Shown here: positions 25,463 through 35,323 of the stretch, piece by piece
Layout: the number at the start of each line of letters is the position of its first letter
How positions within the stretch are numbered: the first letter of the stretch is position 1
Origin: Bacteroidales bacterium
GTDB lineage: Bacteria; Bacteroidota; Bacteroidia; Bacteroidales; VadinHA17
DNA length: 64,000 nt
NCBI GenBank assembly: GCA_022865305.1
Contig: JALHSP010000026.1
Coordinates: forward strand, 1-64,000
Reading direction: 5' to 3'
Position numbers and translations under genes: made by a program
Notes under the pieces: generated by a model
Database searches by the model: none
What the model was told of the DNA's origin: nothing
What the model saw: only the letters and a program-made list of their open reading frames with translations

Positions 25463-26854
25463 ATGATGAAAAGGACAAAGGTAAAAGAGTTATTTTCCTC
25501 ACCACAATTAGGATCAGATGTTCTGGTAAAAGGGTGGGTGAGAACAAAACGGGGAAACAAAAACATAGTCTTTATTGCTCTGAATGACGGATCTACCATT
25601 AATAATATACAGGTTGTTGCTGATACTTCATTGTTTGATGAGAATCTTATTAAAGATATCACAACAGGGGCCAGCCTGGCTGTTACGGGAAAGCTTGTAA
25701 GTTCACAGGGACAAGGGCAGAACATTGAAATAAATGCATCTGCAATTGAGCTATATGGTAAGTGCGATGCAGTAGCATATCCCCTTCAGAAAAAGGGACA
25801 TTCAATGGAATTCCTGAGGGAGAATGCCCATCTGCGTTTCAGAACCAATACTTTCGGAGCGGTTTTTCGCATCAGGCATTCAATGGCTTTTGCAATTCAC
25901 AAATACTTTAACGACAAAGGATTCTTTTATCTTCATACACCTATTATTACAGGCAGTGATGCTGAAGGTGCCGGTGAGATGTTCCATGTTACTGCAATGG
26001 ACATGATGAAATTGCCGTACAATGACGACGGAACGGTTGATTTCAGTAACGATTTCTTCGGGAAACAGACAAACCTTACTGTCTCTGGGCAGCTTGAGGG
26101 TGAACTTGGAGCCCTTGCACTCGGCGAGATTTACACATTCGGACCTACTTTCCGGGCAGAAAATTCCAATACACCCCGTCACCTCGCAGAATTCTGGATG
26201 ATAGAGCCGGAAATGGCATTCTATGATATCACCGATAATATGGATCTTGCAGAAGATTTTGTGAAATACCTGATAAGATATGCTTTTGAAAACTGCAGAG
26301 AAGATCTTGAATTCCTGAACAAAATGATCGATAACGGTCTACTGGAAAGACTTAAGTTTGTTCTCGAAAATAAATTTGTAAGAATTACATACACCGAAGC
26401 TATTGATATCCTGACAGGATCATCGAAAGAATGGGAATACCCGGTAAAATGGGGCAACGACCTTCAGGCCGAGCATGAAAGATATCTTGTTGAAGTATAT
26501 TTCAGGAAACCTGTAATTATTACAGATTATCCCAGAGAGATAAAGGCCTTTTACATGAAGCAAAACGATGACGGCAAAACTGTTAAGGCAATGGATGTTC
26601 TTTTTCCTGGAATTGGTGAGATAATAGGCGGATCACAGCGTGAGGAGATTTATGATAAGCTACTTTCCCGTATCAGGGAATTAAAACTGCCTGACAAAGA
26701 TCTCTGGTGGTATCTTGAGACACGGAAATTCGGAACTGCACCCCACAGCGGATTCGGACTTGGTTTTGAAAGGTTTGTTTTATTTATAACCGGGATGTCA
26801 AATATACGTGATGTGATTCCATTTCCCCGAACTCCTAAAAATGCTGAATTTTAG
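25463..26854 (+). CDS. asnS: asparaginyl-tRNA synthetase
   Basis: A 463-residue class II synthetase of the AspRS/AsnRS group. It has an OB-fold anticodon domain ([25 protein letters not shown]) and a catalytic core with [59 protein letters not shown] (motif 2 region) and [20 protein letters not shown] (motif 3). Neither Asp- nor Asn-specificity was tested, but the TVSGQLEGE and [11 protein letters not shown] blocks fit AsnRS. The start is one of two adjacent ATGs at 25463/25466; the open frame extends upstream to 25370 but that extension is hydrophobic and unlike the family. rpoN follows 38 nt downstream. Confidence 0.95.
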   Translation: MMKRTKVKELFSSPQLGSDVLVKGWVRTKRGNKNIVFIALNDGSTINNIQVVADTSLFDENLIKDITTGASLAVTGKLVSSQGQGQNIEINASAIELYGKCDAVAYPLQKKGHSMEFLRENAHLRFRTNTFGAVFRIRHSMAFAIHKYFNDKGFFYLHTPIITGSDAEGAGEMFHVTAMDMMKLPYNDDGTVDFSNDFFGKQTNLTVSGQLEGELGALALGEIYTFGPTFRAENSNTPRHLAEFWMIEPEMAFYDITDNMDLAEDFVKYLIRYAFENCREDLEFLNKMIDNGLLERLKFVLENKFVRITYTEAIDILTGSSKEWEYPVKWGNDLQAEHERYLVEVYFRKPVIITDYPREIKAFYMKQNDDGKTVKAMDVLFPGIGEIIGGSQREEIYDKLLSRIRELKLPDKDLWWYLETRKFGTAPHSGFGLGFERFVLFITGMSNIRDVIPFPRTPKNAEF

Positions 26855-26892
26855 TAATACTAATTAAAGAAGACTTTTGTAAGGGAAAGATA

Positions 26893-28350
26893 ATGTTAAA
26901 ACAAAAGTTACAGCAGAAATTACTTCAGAAGCTTTCGCCGCAGCAAATCCAGATGATCAAATTGCTGGAGGTGCCAACCTTGCAGATAGATCAACGTATT
27001 AAAAAAGAGCTTGAAGAAAATCCTGCCCTGGAAGAAGGACCGGAAGATGAAGAGGTTCCTGAAGGAGAAAAAAATGAAGAAGAGTTTGAGGAGGAAGACA
27101 AAGACCAGGAAGAATTTACAATCGATGATTATATAGACGATGATGATATTCCGGATTATCGCCTCCAGGCAAATAATTTAAGCAGGGATGACGAAAAAAA
27201 GGCAGATATCCCCTTTTCAGCCGGATCTTCTTTTCAGGAACATCTTGAGTCGCAGCTCGGACTGAGGGAGCTCACCGACAAGCAAAAAATACTTGGTGAA
27301 TATATAATTGGCAATATTGATGAAGATGGCTATCTCAGAAGGGAACTTATTAATATTGTTGATGATCTGGCTTTCCTGCAGAATGTAAATACAACAGAGC
27401 AGGAACTTGAAGATGTACTTAAAATAATCCAGGATCTTGAACCGGCAGGTGTGGGAGCCAGAAACCTCAGGGAGTGTCTCTTGCTTCAGCTTGAAAGAAA
27501 GGACAGATCACTACCTTCAGTTAATCTTGCATATAAGATCATTGATCTCAATTTTGAAGAGTTCTCAAAAAGACACTATGATAAGATTTTAACAAGGCTG
27601 GGGATCAGTGAAAGTTATCTTAAATCAGCAATAGATGAGGTGCTTAAGCTGAATCCAAAACCGGGGGGAGTCTATAGTGACCCGTTCAGTAAAACAGCCC
27701 AGCCTATTATACCTGATTTTATTCTTGAACTGTCTGAAGATGGCTTTGACCTTCATCTTAATTCACGAAACCTTCCCGAATTGCGGCTTAATGCTGCTTA
27801 TAGTGAGATGCTTCATGCTTACAGTAAAGACAAAAGCCAGAAGAAAGAGATGAAAGATGCCGTACTCTTTGTGAAGCAGAAGATTGACTCGGCAAAATGG
27901 TTTATAGATGCAATAAAGCAGAGACAAAATACCCTTCTTCTTACAATGAATGCCATTCTGGAATACCAGGAAGAGTATTTCATCGATGGAGATGAGACCA
28001 AATTAAAGCCCATGATCCTTAAAGACGTCGCTGAAATGACCGGACTCGACATTTCAACGGTTTCAAGGGTTGCTAACAGTAAATATATACAAACTCACTT
28101 CGGGATTATGCCACTGAAATTTTTCTTTTCTGAAGGTCTTCAAACAGATGCCGGAGAAGAGGTATCCACAAGAGAAATAAAAAGGATTCTACAGGATTGC
28201 ATTGATAATGAGGGAAAACGGAAACCTTTAACAGATGAAAGACTCACTGAAATACTTCAGGAAAAGGGATATCAGATTGCCCGCCGTACAGTTGCCAAAT
28301 ACCGGGAACAACTTAATATTCCGGTTGCCAGATTAAGAAAGGAGATATGA
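26893..28350 (+). CDS. rpoN: RNA polymerase sigma-54 factor
   Basis: A 485-residue sigma-54. Region I is Gln/Leu-rich (QQKLLQKLSPQQIQMIKLLE) and binds activators and core; region II is a highly acidic linker (about residues 47-90). The core-binding domain runs ~105-290, then the HTH region (LKDVAEMTGLDISTVSRVAN, SKYIQTHFG) that reads the -12 element. The RpoN box is ARRTVAKYRE near the C-terminus, reading the -24 GG. All parts are present. Transcription from its promoters would need AAA+ activators, none of which is in this window. The TGA overlaps the next ATG by 4 bp. Confidence 0.96.
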   Translation: MLKQKLQQKLLQKLSPQQIQMIKLLEVPTLQIDQRIKKELEENPALEEGPEDEEVPEGEKNEEEFEEEDKDQEEFTIDDYIDDDDIPDYRLQANNLSRDDEKKADIPFSAGSSFQEHLESQLGLRELTDKQKILGEYIIGNIDEDGYLRRELINIVDDLAFLQNVNTTEQELEDVLKIIQDLEPAGVGARNLRECLLLQLERKDRSLPSVNLAYKIIDLNFEEFSKRHYDKILTRLGISESYLKSAIDEVLKLNPKPGGVYSDPFSKTAQPIIPDFILELSEDGFDLHLNSRNLPELRLNAAYSEMLHAYSKDKSQKKEMKDAVLFVKQKIDSAKWFIDAIKQRQNTLLLTMNAILEYQEEYFIDGDETKLKPMILKDVAEMTGLDISTVSRVANSKYIQTHFGIMPLKFFFSEGLQTDAGEEVSTREIKRILQDCIDNEGKRKPLTDERLTEILQEKGYQIARRTVAKYREQLNIPVARLRKEI

Positions 28351-28982
28351 TGACGGACGACCGGACAAAATATTTACCTGATACCCTGTCGAAAATAATT
28401 TCAATCATTTTTCATCCTTTGCTGATGTCTGTTTATGGCATTTTAATAATATTTTCTGCACCTACTCCGATTGGATATCTTCCGGTTACAGTAAAAAGAA
28501 TATTATTTCTAATTATCCTGGTAAATAATGTAATATTACCGCTATCGTTAATGCCATACTTCAGATACAGGAACATAATAACCTCATGGGATATCGAAGA
28601 CAGGAAAGAACGGATAATACCTCTTCTGGCAACTTCATTTTTTTATTCTGTTACTGCATACATTACCATCAAATTTCATATACCTCCTTTTATTAAAGCA
28701 TTTATACTGTCGGCCGCTTTTCTGGCAATATGTGTGACCATCATCAGTTTCTGGTGGAAAATATCGATTCATTCTGCAGGAGCAGGGGCTCTGACATCAC
28801 TTGTCATTATTCTTTCCGTTAAAATGGTTACTCCGCTGACGTGGTTTTTACTCCCTGTTATCCTGGCATCAGGTCTTGTACTTACATCACGGTTGTGGCT
28901 TAATTCACATAATCCGAAAGAGGTATGGTTCGGACTTCTGCTGGGATTTCTTGGTTCAGCCCTTTTCCTGCTTTTCTTCTGA
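28347..28982 (+). CDS. PAP2-like integral membrane protein
   Basis: A 211-residue protein with about six membrane helices. Its last third has SRLWLNSHNPKE, which fits the third PAP2 phosphatase motif SR-x5-H-x3-D with Glu in place of Asp, followed by the usual GLLLGFLG. The first two PAP2 motifs (K-x6-RP and PSGH) are not clear; only IHSAGAGA stands where PSGH should be. It is therefore a PAP2-superfamily relative that may not be catalytic, or may act on lipid-linked phosphates with altered residues. It is coupled to rpoN by an ATGA overlap and its 3' end overlaps the convergent glycosyltransferase by 27 bp. Confidence 0.75.
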   Translation: MMTDDRTKYLPDTLSKIISIIFHPLLMSVYGILIIFSAPTPIGYLPVTVKRILFLIILVNNVILPLSLMPYFRYRNIITSWDIEDRKERIIPLLATSFFYSVTAYITIKFHIPPFIKAFILSAAFLAICVTIISFWWKISIHSAGAGALTSLVIILSVKMVTPLTWFLLPVILASGLVLTSRLWLNSHNPKEVWFGLLLGFLGSALFLLFF

Positions 28983-30065
28983 TAACTCCTTTAATGCCTT
29001 ATCCAGGAGCAATCCGCTCTGTTCAATTATTTCACGGGGCCAACCTGATTTTACAGAGGGCAGAACTATGCCGCTGTTTATATTTTTTTGAGAAATAGTG
29101 GTAAACCAGCCTTTTTCTAAAAGGTAACCGGCAAGATATTCCTGCTCTGTCTGCCCGGGTGTTGGTATAAGTAATGCATTGCAGTTCAGGCTAATAAGCT
29201 CCATTATTGTCGTATATCCTGACCTTGTAATAATACTCCGGCTGCCAATAATCACTTCTTTTATCTCCCGGGAGTGCAAGTGATTGTAAGAAATTATATT
29301 GTCTGTCCTGACCATTTCAATTGCATTCCCCGGCTTACCTTCAAGAATCAGTACCGGTACATCTTTCCCTTTCAATATACTGATGAGTTTCTGTTTCAGA
29401 ATTTCCCGTTGTGGTTCAGGTCCCGACAATATTATTGTGTAGTGGTCAAATCCTGCAGGATTATCATCCAGGGATGAATATAAACCGGTGAATCTGGATA
29501 ATAATCCTATGTATCTGGCATTCCGGGGAAGCTTAATACCATGAGATAACCTCCCTGACAGATTCAGTTCTCCCGGCAGGTCCGGAATAAAACAGAATGA
29601 ATATTTTTTCATTACAGCCCTGTGGAGTATAATGCCAATAAACTCAAGAAAGAAAAATAGCTTCGGAAACGGAATTACGGGCATATGAGTGACATATACT
29701 GTTTTTACTTTTTTGTTCCAGAGTCCGAAACGGTTATCGCTGATAACAATATCAATGGCATTTTCATGTATTATTTTTTTCAGCCTGAAGTGTTCAAGTA
29801 TTATATGATAAATAAGAACCGGAGTCTTTAACAAAAGGGCAATGTATTGTGGTAAAAATCTTGAATAACCGGGTTTGAATCCCGGAAAATTAATATATGT
29901 AAGTCCGGGCAATTCATTCCGGAACAATGACAAATGCTCCTTGCCGGCGCCAATAAAGATGTTATTATCCATCTCCCTGAGTTTTCCAGCCAGGGGGATC
30001 ATCCGTCCGGCATGACCTAATCCCCATTCAAGGGGACAGATAAGTATGTTATGGATTTTTTTCAA
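28956..30065 (-). CDS. MurG-like (GT28-type) glycosyltransferase
   Basis: A 369-residue GT-B fold protein. The N-terminus NILICPLEWGLGHAGRMIPLA carries the G-x-GH-x-x-R loop of MurG/UGT-like enzymes; the C-terminal half has YTIILSGPEPQRE, NIISYNHLHSREIKEVIIGS, and SIITRSGYTTIMELISLN, the nucleotide-sugar binding region, followed by TPGQTEQEYLAGYL. Family members transfer hexosamine or hexose from a UDP-sugar to a lipid or polysaccharide acceptor at the inner membrane; the acceptor here is not known. It starts 2 nt after the radical SAM gene, so the two are an operon. Confidence 0.85.
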   Translation of the reverse strand: MKKIHNILICPLEWGLGHAGRMIPLAGKLREMDNNIFIGAGKEHLSLFRNELPGLTYINFPGFKPGYSRFLPQYIALLLKTPVLIYHIILEHFRLKKIIHENAIDIVISDNRFGLWNKKVKTVYVTHMPVIPFPKLFFFLEFIGIILHRAVMKKYSFCFIPDLPGELNLSGRLSHGIKLPRNARYIGLLSRFTGLYSSLDDNPAGFDHYTIILSGPEPQREILKQKLISILKGKDVPVLILEGKPGNAIEMVRTDNIISYNHLHSREIKEVIIGSRSIITRSGYTTIMELISLNCNALLIPTPGQTEQEYLAGYLLEKGWFTTISQKNINSGIVLPSVKSGWPREIIEQSGLLLDKALKELSEEKQEKG

Positions 30066-30067
30066 TA

Positions 30068-30850
30068 TCAGCCCGAGACCTGTGTTTCAATGCCAAGTTT
30101 ATTAACAAGCGTAGCAATACGTCTGAGCTCTTTCAGGGGAACCTTATTCAGCTGCCCTCCTTCTGGAGTATCCCTTGAAATTGTATAGATCATAACTTCT
30201 GACGGTTTGATCATTTTGATTGCTTTGAGCCAGGCGTTGATCTCATCAGGAGTGGTGTTGTCAATATCTTTCCCTTTATATGTCCCCCTGAGAAAAAGAG
30301 TTTGTATAATAAGCCTGCCTTTAAATTGCTGAAGATTTTTTATAAGCTCAGCGACTTTTACATTTACCCGGGGCTGATTATGAATTTTCACAGTAAGATC
30401 GAAGGCGGAATCCAGTTTCAGGATATTTGAATCGACTTTTAACAGGACCTCCTTTACTTTTGGCTTTGTAATTGCAGTTGAGTTCGACAGCACGGCAATT
30501 TTTGCTCCAGGAAAATATTTGTCTCTCAGTTTTATACTGTCTTCAATTATTCCGGGAAATTCCGGATGGAGAGTCGGTTCGCCATTTCCTGCATAGGTAA
30601 TAACATCAGGACGTTGATGGTTTACTTTCATTGAAGAGAGTTTTGCTTCAAGCGCTTTATATACTTCTTCCCTGGTTGGAAGATCACTGGTCTTATTATT
30701 TAATTTCCGGGTCCATCCGCATTCACAATAAATACAGTTGAAATTGCAGACTTTTTTTGTTGCAGGTAACAGATTAATCCCGAGCGAAACACCGAGCCTT
30801 CTGCTTTTAACAGGTCCGAATACTATTTTATCAAACAGGAAGGTGGCCAT
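30068..30850 (-). CDS. radical SAM protein (COG0731-like)
   Basis: A 260-residue radical SAM enzyme with the [4Fe-4S] motif C-x3-C-x2-C in KKVCNFNCIYCECGW (residues ~33-40). Downstream blocks DVITYAGNGEPTLHPEFP and KIAVLSNSTAI are the usual GxGEPxL-type SAM-binding strands, and the C-terminus is a short helical domain. The start at 30850 (MATFLFDKIVFGPVKSRRLG) is preferred over an in-frame start at 30895 because a -7 box lies between them. It resembles the widespread uncharacterised Fe-S oxidoreductases near tRNA-modification enzymes; the reaction is unknown. Confidence 0.85.
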   Translation of the reverse strand: MATFLFDKIVFGPVKSRRLGVSLGINLLPATKKVCNFNCIYCECGWTRKLNNKTSDLPTREEVYKALEAKLSSMKVNHQRPDVITYAGNGEPTLHPEFPGIIEDSIKLRDKYFPGAKIAVLSNSTAITKPKVKEVLLKVDSNILKLDSAFDLTVKIHNQPRVNVKVAELIKNLQQFKGRLIIQTLFLRGTYKGKDIDNTTPDEINAWLKAIKMIKPSEVMIYTISRDTPEGGQLNKVPLKELRRIATLVNKLGIETQVSG

Positions 30851-30870
30851 ATAAAATATTATGCAAATTT

Positions 30871-30878
30871 CAAAATTA
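30871..30878 (-). promoter_or_regulatory. Bacteroidota -7 box for the radical SAM-glycosyltransferase operon
   Basis: The minus strand reads TAATTTTG (exact TAnnTTTG), 21 nt before the ATG at 30850. It lies downstream of the alternative start at 30895, arguing for the shorter protein. Confidence 0.5.
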
Positions 30879-30951
30879 ACAAAAAGAATGATCACAAGGG
30901 ATTTGGATTTGCTATCGGCATCACCAACCGCATAAAAGGAGTTGTTATTGT

Positions 30952-32127
30952 CTAGAGCAACCTGGTTACAGTCGTTTCAGGTAAGAGTTTTAAATTGATA
31001 AGATCAAGATTCTGAAGAAGCAGCAATCCGGGTTTTTTCCCTGGTTCAATGGTTCCGTAATTATAATCTTCTCCAAGAGCTCTGGCTCCGTTAATTGTTG
31101 CCCAGCGGATTAACTGCTCCATAGTTAATGACGGGAAATGTTTATGAAGAGTTTTAAGCTCGGATAGTATACTTAATGTACTGTTCGAAGCAAGGCTGTC
31201 TGTTCCGATAACGATTTCGCAGCCTTCAGAGGCCAGCATATCAGCCGGAGGCATTTTTCCCTCAATGTAAATATTTGAATTAGGACAAAGGCACCAGAAA
31301 ATATTTTCCCTCTTTTTTATCTCTTTTACGGTTACACTGTCGGTATATGTATTATGTACAAGGATAAGATTGCCAGACGAAGTAATTTCTTTCAGGATTG
31401 CATCAACATGGGATTCAACTGTTTTCAGCAACGGAGGCAATAATCCATTTTTTTCATACGATCTTTTCAGGGGGCCGGAATGATCAGAGAGAAATGCTTT
31501 TTCTCCTTCGGTTTCCATAAAATGAACAGTGGTTACCAGGTTGTTGCCTGTGACATTCCTGAGCAATCTGAAGAGTGGCAGAGATACGGAATAAACAGAA
31601 TGTGGTACTAATGAATATGACAATCATGAATCTTCAGCTTCATTTGTCACCCTGAGAATTTCTTCCATCCTGTAGCGGGCTTTTTCAGGATCTATTCCGA
31701 AAACCTCGATCAGGTTTAAATAACGGATTCTGCTTTCTCTTTTAATATCAAAAGTGACAGGAGTATTGCAAATATCGGCGCATAAATCGACACCATCCCT
31801 GAACATGTTACTGTCAGAAGAATATGCTGAAGTTTTGATATTCCGGAACTCATCATCCCTGGAGCTTCGGATATGCATAATAAATTCACCAAGGCCTTTT
31901 CCACCGGGAATGACTCCTTTCAAATGTGACAGCTCAAGGTGGCAATGGCAATTGACGAACCCCGGGATTATTATTCCATTGAAAAATTCCACAGAATAAG
32001 ATTCCTGCAGATTACCGCCAGAATCTTCAATGCTTCTGATTTTACCGTCATCATCAGCTGTTATGACTGCTTTTTTTAACGGAGGCCCTGTATTTGTAAA
32101 AATGAAATGGGCAGAGAAGCGTTTCAT
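30952..32127 (-). pseudogene. amidohydrolase-superfamily protein interrupted by an in-frame TGA
   Basis: Two frames, 32127-31624 and 31623-30952, lie in the same phase, separated by one TGA (31624-31626). Together they form a normal 390-residue amidohydrolase: composite beta-sandwich start, PGFVNCHCHLELSHLKG with the metal-binding HxH, then VPHSVYSVS, TVHFMETEGEK and VIGTDSLASNSTLSILSELK (the catalytic Asp strand), and GTIEPGKKPGLLLL. The protein resembles the ATZ/TRZ-aminofutalosine deaminase group; a menaquinone (futalosine) role is possible but unsupported by neighbours. The TGA falls between NEAEDS and LSYSLVPHS, where a Gly would be natural (GGA to TGA). It ends the rbfA operon and overlaps DUF4296 by ATGA. 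Confidence 0.85.
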
Positions 32128-32927
32128 CTTACATTCAGGATAAACCTTAATGAGATATTATCAATTCTCACATGTTTTTGCCAGTCGTCCCGACAATTTT
32201 CATAATCATAGAACCAGCCTTTTAAGTGAGCAAATGAGTTCACATCTATTTCTTTTGAAAGGATATAGGTATGGGGGTATCCGTCTTTGATATAGTTTAT
32301 CGCAGGAAGATAAATCCTTTTCCCGGTTTCTATGCTGTCCGGATGACAAAGATATGCAGTAAAATGCGGTTTAAATGACTGGTCGGAAGGAAATAAAGTG
32401 ACTGTAAAAGTCAGTGTATAAGTACCCGGTTTGTCTAATTTCAGATCGAAGCTCACAGATTCATTTCCTGTCGGATCCGGTAAGTAGTAAGATGAATTTC
32501 CTGTCCATTGATCTTCAAAAAGTGATCGTGTATTATCCTCTTCCTTAGTAAAATACGTCTCCATTTCACTTAATTTATCCAGAATCCTATCATAAATCCT
32601 GATGAGCTTTTTCGGCTTTTTGATGAAATAATATCTCATCGTTCTGTCCATAGTTTCTTTTGAATAACCATACCTTTCTATAATATCAACATAATTCGCA
32701 ACAGAATCTCTTTCAGAATAAGTACTCCGGATTTTAGGAAGAAAAAGAAGTCCGTCAGCAATATGGACTTCAGTCAGAATAGAAATAAGAGTCTTTTCAG
32801 GTATGAGATCATTATGATCTGTTTTACTACTTCGGTCAGAACATGAACATGCAAGAAGCGAAACAACGATCCCGGAAAGGAGGATTTTCAGAATTATATT
32901 ACTATTTTTTTCAGATCTGCTTCTCAT
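32124..32927 (-). CDS. DUF4296 lipoprotein
   Basis: A 267-residue protein with a lipoprotein signal: basic N-terminus, hydrophobic segment and LLAC with Cys27, then serine-rich SCSDRSS. Residues ~40-130 (EKTLISILTEVHIADGLL, RYGYSKETMDRTMRYYFIKKPKKLIRIYDRILDKL) match DUF4296, a Bacteroidota-specific family of unknown function. The C-terminal half (~150-265) looks like a beta-sandwich with GTYTLTFTVTLFPSD. It starts 17 bp inside the LolC/E-type gene, a placement common in the phylum, hinting at a link with lipoprotein handling (inference only). Confidence 0.88.
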   Translation of the reverse strand: MRSRSEKNSNIILKILLSGIVVSLLACSCSDRSSKTDHNDLIPEKTLISILTEVHIADGLLFLPKIRSTYSERDSVANYVDIIERYGYSKETMDRTMRYYFIKKPKKLIRIYDRILDKLSEMETYFTKEEDNTRSLFEDQWTGNSSYYLPDPTGNESVSFDLKLDKPGTYTLTFTVTLFPSDQSFKPHFTAYLCHPDSIETGKRIYLPAINYIKDGYPHTYILSKEIDVNSFAHLKGWFYDYENCRDDWQKHVRIDNISLRFILNVR

Positions 32928-34143
32928 TTTTGTTTAGGTATTTTTTTGTAAGAAACCTTACAGGATACCAGGCAGCCCAATAGCCAATAAGAAGAACAGT
33001 CGCGGGTACAATTATAAAATCTTTGAGTTTCATTACAACCGGATATGTATCAATAATCAGGGTATCACTCTGGAATTTCAGAATACCGTAAGTCTGCTGG
33101 AGCCAGCAGATAATAAATCCCAGAATAATACCGCCGGCTGCTCCTATTATGGAAATAAGCCAACCTTCAAATATAAAAATTTTTTGGATCAGATTATTAT
33201 CAGCACCCAGGCTCTTCAGTATTTCTATGTCCCGTTCCTTTTCAATTATAAGCATTGTAAGGGATCCCATAATATTGAATGATGCTATGATAAGGATCAG
33301 GGTGAGTATAAAGAAAATTGCCAGTCTTTCGGAGCGCATTACTTTATAAAATATTTCCTGTTGTTCAAACCTGTTCTGAACCACAAAATCCTTGTCGTAA
33401 ATCTTCTTAACGTTTTTCTGGACACTTGTCACATCCGCCTCCATAGTGAATTTAACCTCAATGGAACTTACTCCATCGTCATTTTCGATTAATTCACGCG
33501 CAAAATCAATAGGTACATAGATATATTTTGAATCATATTCCTGCTCAATCTGAAATATACCTGAAGGGAAAATGAACCTCCTGTTAAAGGCATCTTCAGG
33601 ATTGAGATTGCTGCCGCCTGTTTTTCGCGGAACATAAATAAACAACGGTTCGATAAAATTGATCCTTATTCCCAGGTACTGGGCAATGCCTATTCCCGGA
33701 ATAGCCCATTGCCTACCGTTTTCCGACCTCAGGCTGAACACTCCATCCCACATTGAACTGTCGATATTTGTCACATTGCTATAGTTGTCATCAACTCCTT
33801 TAATTGTAGCAATAAACTGTCTCTCGCCATATTTTAAAAGGGCATTTTCTTCAAGTGCCAGTGAATAACACGCTACTCCGTCAACATTTGCGAGCATTTT
33901 CAGCCGTGAGGTATCAGCAATAAAAGTTTTTCCTTCGGCTGGTGTTATTTTCAGATCCGGATCAAATGTATTGAAGATGGAACTGACAAGTGTTTCAAGT
34001 CCATTGAATACTGACAGTATAGTTATCAGTGCCAATGTTCCGACAGCAACACCGGCTACAGATACTGCTGAGATGACGTTAATTGCATTGCGAGATTTCT
34101 TTGCAAACAGATACCTCTTTGCTATGTATAATGAAAGCTTCAC
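32911..34143 (-). CDS. LolC/LolE-type ABC transporter permease
   Basis: A 410-residue FtsX-family permease. The N-terminus IAKRYLFAKKSRNAINVISA with one helix is the LolC/E signature; a large periplasmic domain (~50-265) follows, then three C-terminal helices (~270-400) with IEKERDIEILKSLGADNNLIQKIFIFEG, the cytoplasmic coupling segment. Such proteins with LolD move lipoproteins from the inner membrane to LolA. No LolD is adjacent. Being flanked by a lipoprotein gene (DUF4296) fits that job. Its ends overlap both neighbours (17 bp and 4 bp). Confidence 0.9.
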   Translation of the reverse strand: MKLSLYIAKRYLFAKKSRNAINVISAVSVAGVAVGTLALITILSVFNGLETLVSSIFNTFDPDLKITPAEGKTFIADTSRLKMLANVDGVACYSLALEENALLKYGERQFIATIKGVDDNYSNVTNIDSSMWDGVFSLRSENGRQWAIPGIGIAQYLGIRINFIEPLFIYVPRKTGGSNLNPEDAFNRRFIFPSGIFQIEQEYDSKYIYVPIDFARELIENDDGVSSIEVKFTMEADVTSVQKNVKKIYDKDFVVQNRFEQQEIFYKVMRSERLAIFFILTLILIIASFNIMGSLTMLIIEKERDIEILKSLGADNNLIQKIFIFEGWLISIIGAAGGIILGFIICWLQQTYGILKFQSDTLIIDTYPVVMKLKDFIIVPATVLLIGYWAAWYPVRFLTKKYLNKNEKQI

Positions 34144-34958
34144 TTTAAAACCTTTCTTGCAGTAACCAGTAATCCTGTTCCGGTTTTATGGATTAAACAG
34201 AGATCAAAGATGTTCAGTATTATCGAAACAGGGAAGAAAATCAGGTAATAAAACGGAAGAATTATAAAAAAAAGATATGAAACATTTAGCATTTTAACAG
34301 GATATTTCATGGTCAGCATCCATGATAAGTTTCCGGGTTTTCCGTAAGTGTATGACGTTTCAATGCTTCTGAAACCTGCTTTGGCCAGCCTTTCGGTTAT
34401 ATCCTTAATGCTGTAACCATCTCTCACATGTTCATCGATAAAGGACTTATCTTTATCTCCGTGTATATCTGAACCGCCCTTATCGGAAGGAGTAGAGATC
34501 AGTAATATGCCATTATTTTTAAGCGAGTCATAAAAATTCCGGAATACAACTTCATCCTCCTTTATATGCTCCATAACATCGACTGAAAGAATAAGATCAT
34601 AGCACCGGGAATCGTTAAGTGAAATAAGATCCACAGTTCGGAATGTCACTCTTTCTGATTTACCGGTCTTTCTGAAAAAACTTTTGCAGACTTCTATTTG
34701 TTCGCTGTTGATATCCAATGCATTAATCTTCCAGCCGGGATTCAACCTGCACATCCACCAGGTATACTGTCCAAATCCTGATCCAGCATCCAGCACCGAT
34801 GCTTCATCAGGCAGCTCCATGACAATTTTTCTTAAAGCTTTTTTTATATGCCTGGTACGGAGAAGCAGAAGACCGAGGAGAAAATAAAATATTTTTCGCA
34901 TAAACACAGAACCGGCAATGAACCTGTCCAGCGATTTTTTTATCGACTCGTACTGCAT
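34140..34958 (-). CDS. class I SAM-dependent methyltransferase with C-terminal membrane hairpin
   Basis: A 272-residue protein. Residues ~50-190 are a Rossmann methyltransferase: motif I SVLDAGSGFGQYTWWM, acidic ALDINSEQ, YDLILSVDVMEHIKEDE and GILLISTP. The N-terminus has a hydrophobic stretch (FYFLLGLLLL), and two membrane helices lie at the C-terminus (YLFFIILPFYYLIFFPVSII), so it works at the inner membrane, perhaps on a lipid or quinone. The substrate is not recognisable. It lies 5 nt after rbfA and overlaps the LolC/E-type gene by 4 bp. Confidence 0.85.
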   Translation of the reverse strand: MQYESIKKSLDRFIAGSVFMRKIFYFLLGLLLLRTRHIKKALRKIVMELPDEASVLDAGSGFGQYTWWMCRLNPGWKINALDINSEQIEVCKSFFRKTGKSERVTFRTVDLISLNDSRCYDLILSVDVMEHIKEDEVVFRNFYDSLKNNGILLISTPSDKGGSDIHGDKDKSFIDEHVRDGYSIKDITERLAKAGFRSIETSYTYGKPGNLSWMLTMKYPVKMLNVSYLFFIILPFYYLIFFPVSIILNIFDLCLIHKTGTGLLVTARKVLK

Positions 34959-34963
34959 AGATT

Positions 34964-35302
34964 TCAGGATTTCAGCAACTTGTCTATTTTATCGATATAA
35001 TCAAGACTATCATCAATGTAAAAAGCGATATCAGGCACTATTCGGAGCTGTGACTTTACTTTATGGCCAAGTTCAAATCTGATCCTGGCAGAATGTTCCT
35101 GGACATCTTGTAATATATCGCTTTGATTTGATGACGGGAAAATGCTTATATAAATTTTTGCATAAGAGAGATCAGGACTTACTCTCACCCTGGTTATCGA
35201 AACCATTTTCCCCGGAGCAAATACACTTCCTTTCCTGAGAAAAATATCGGCTATTTCCTTTTGAATTAACCTTGATACTTTTTTTTGTCTTGTTGATTCC
35301 AC
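34964..35302 (-). CDS. rbfA: ribosome-binding factor A
   Basis: A 112-residue KH-fold 30S assembly factor. Family blocks: STRQKKVSRLIQKEIADIFL at the start, MVSITRVRVSPDLSYAKIYISIF, and RIRFELGHKVKSQLRIVPDIAFYIDDSLDYIDKIDKLL. The open frame extends to an ATG at 35368, but that part is not RbfA-like and lies upstream of a strong -7 box (35324-35332), so I take the GTG at 35302 (GTGGAATCAACA, encoding MEST) as the start. It heads the operon rbfA-methyltransferase-LolC/E-DUF4296-amidohydrolase. Confidence 0.92.
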   Translation of the reverse strand: MESTRQKKVSRLIQKEIADIFLRKGSVFAPGKMVSITRVRVSPDLSYAKIYISIFPSSNQSDILQDVQEHSARIRFELGHKVKSQLRIVPDIAFYIDDSLDYIDKIDKLLKS

Positions 35303-35323
35303 AAACTCTGATATTATAATGCC

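Noticed and set aside
30952-32127. Two separate genes on either side of the TGA in the amidohydrolase
   Set aside because: They are in the same phase, abut exactly, and together form one family-length enzyme; the second half has no natural start (only a TTG after the stop).
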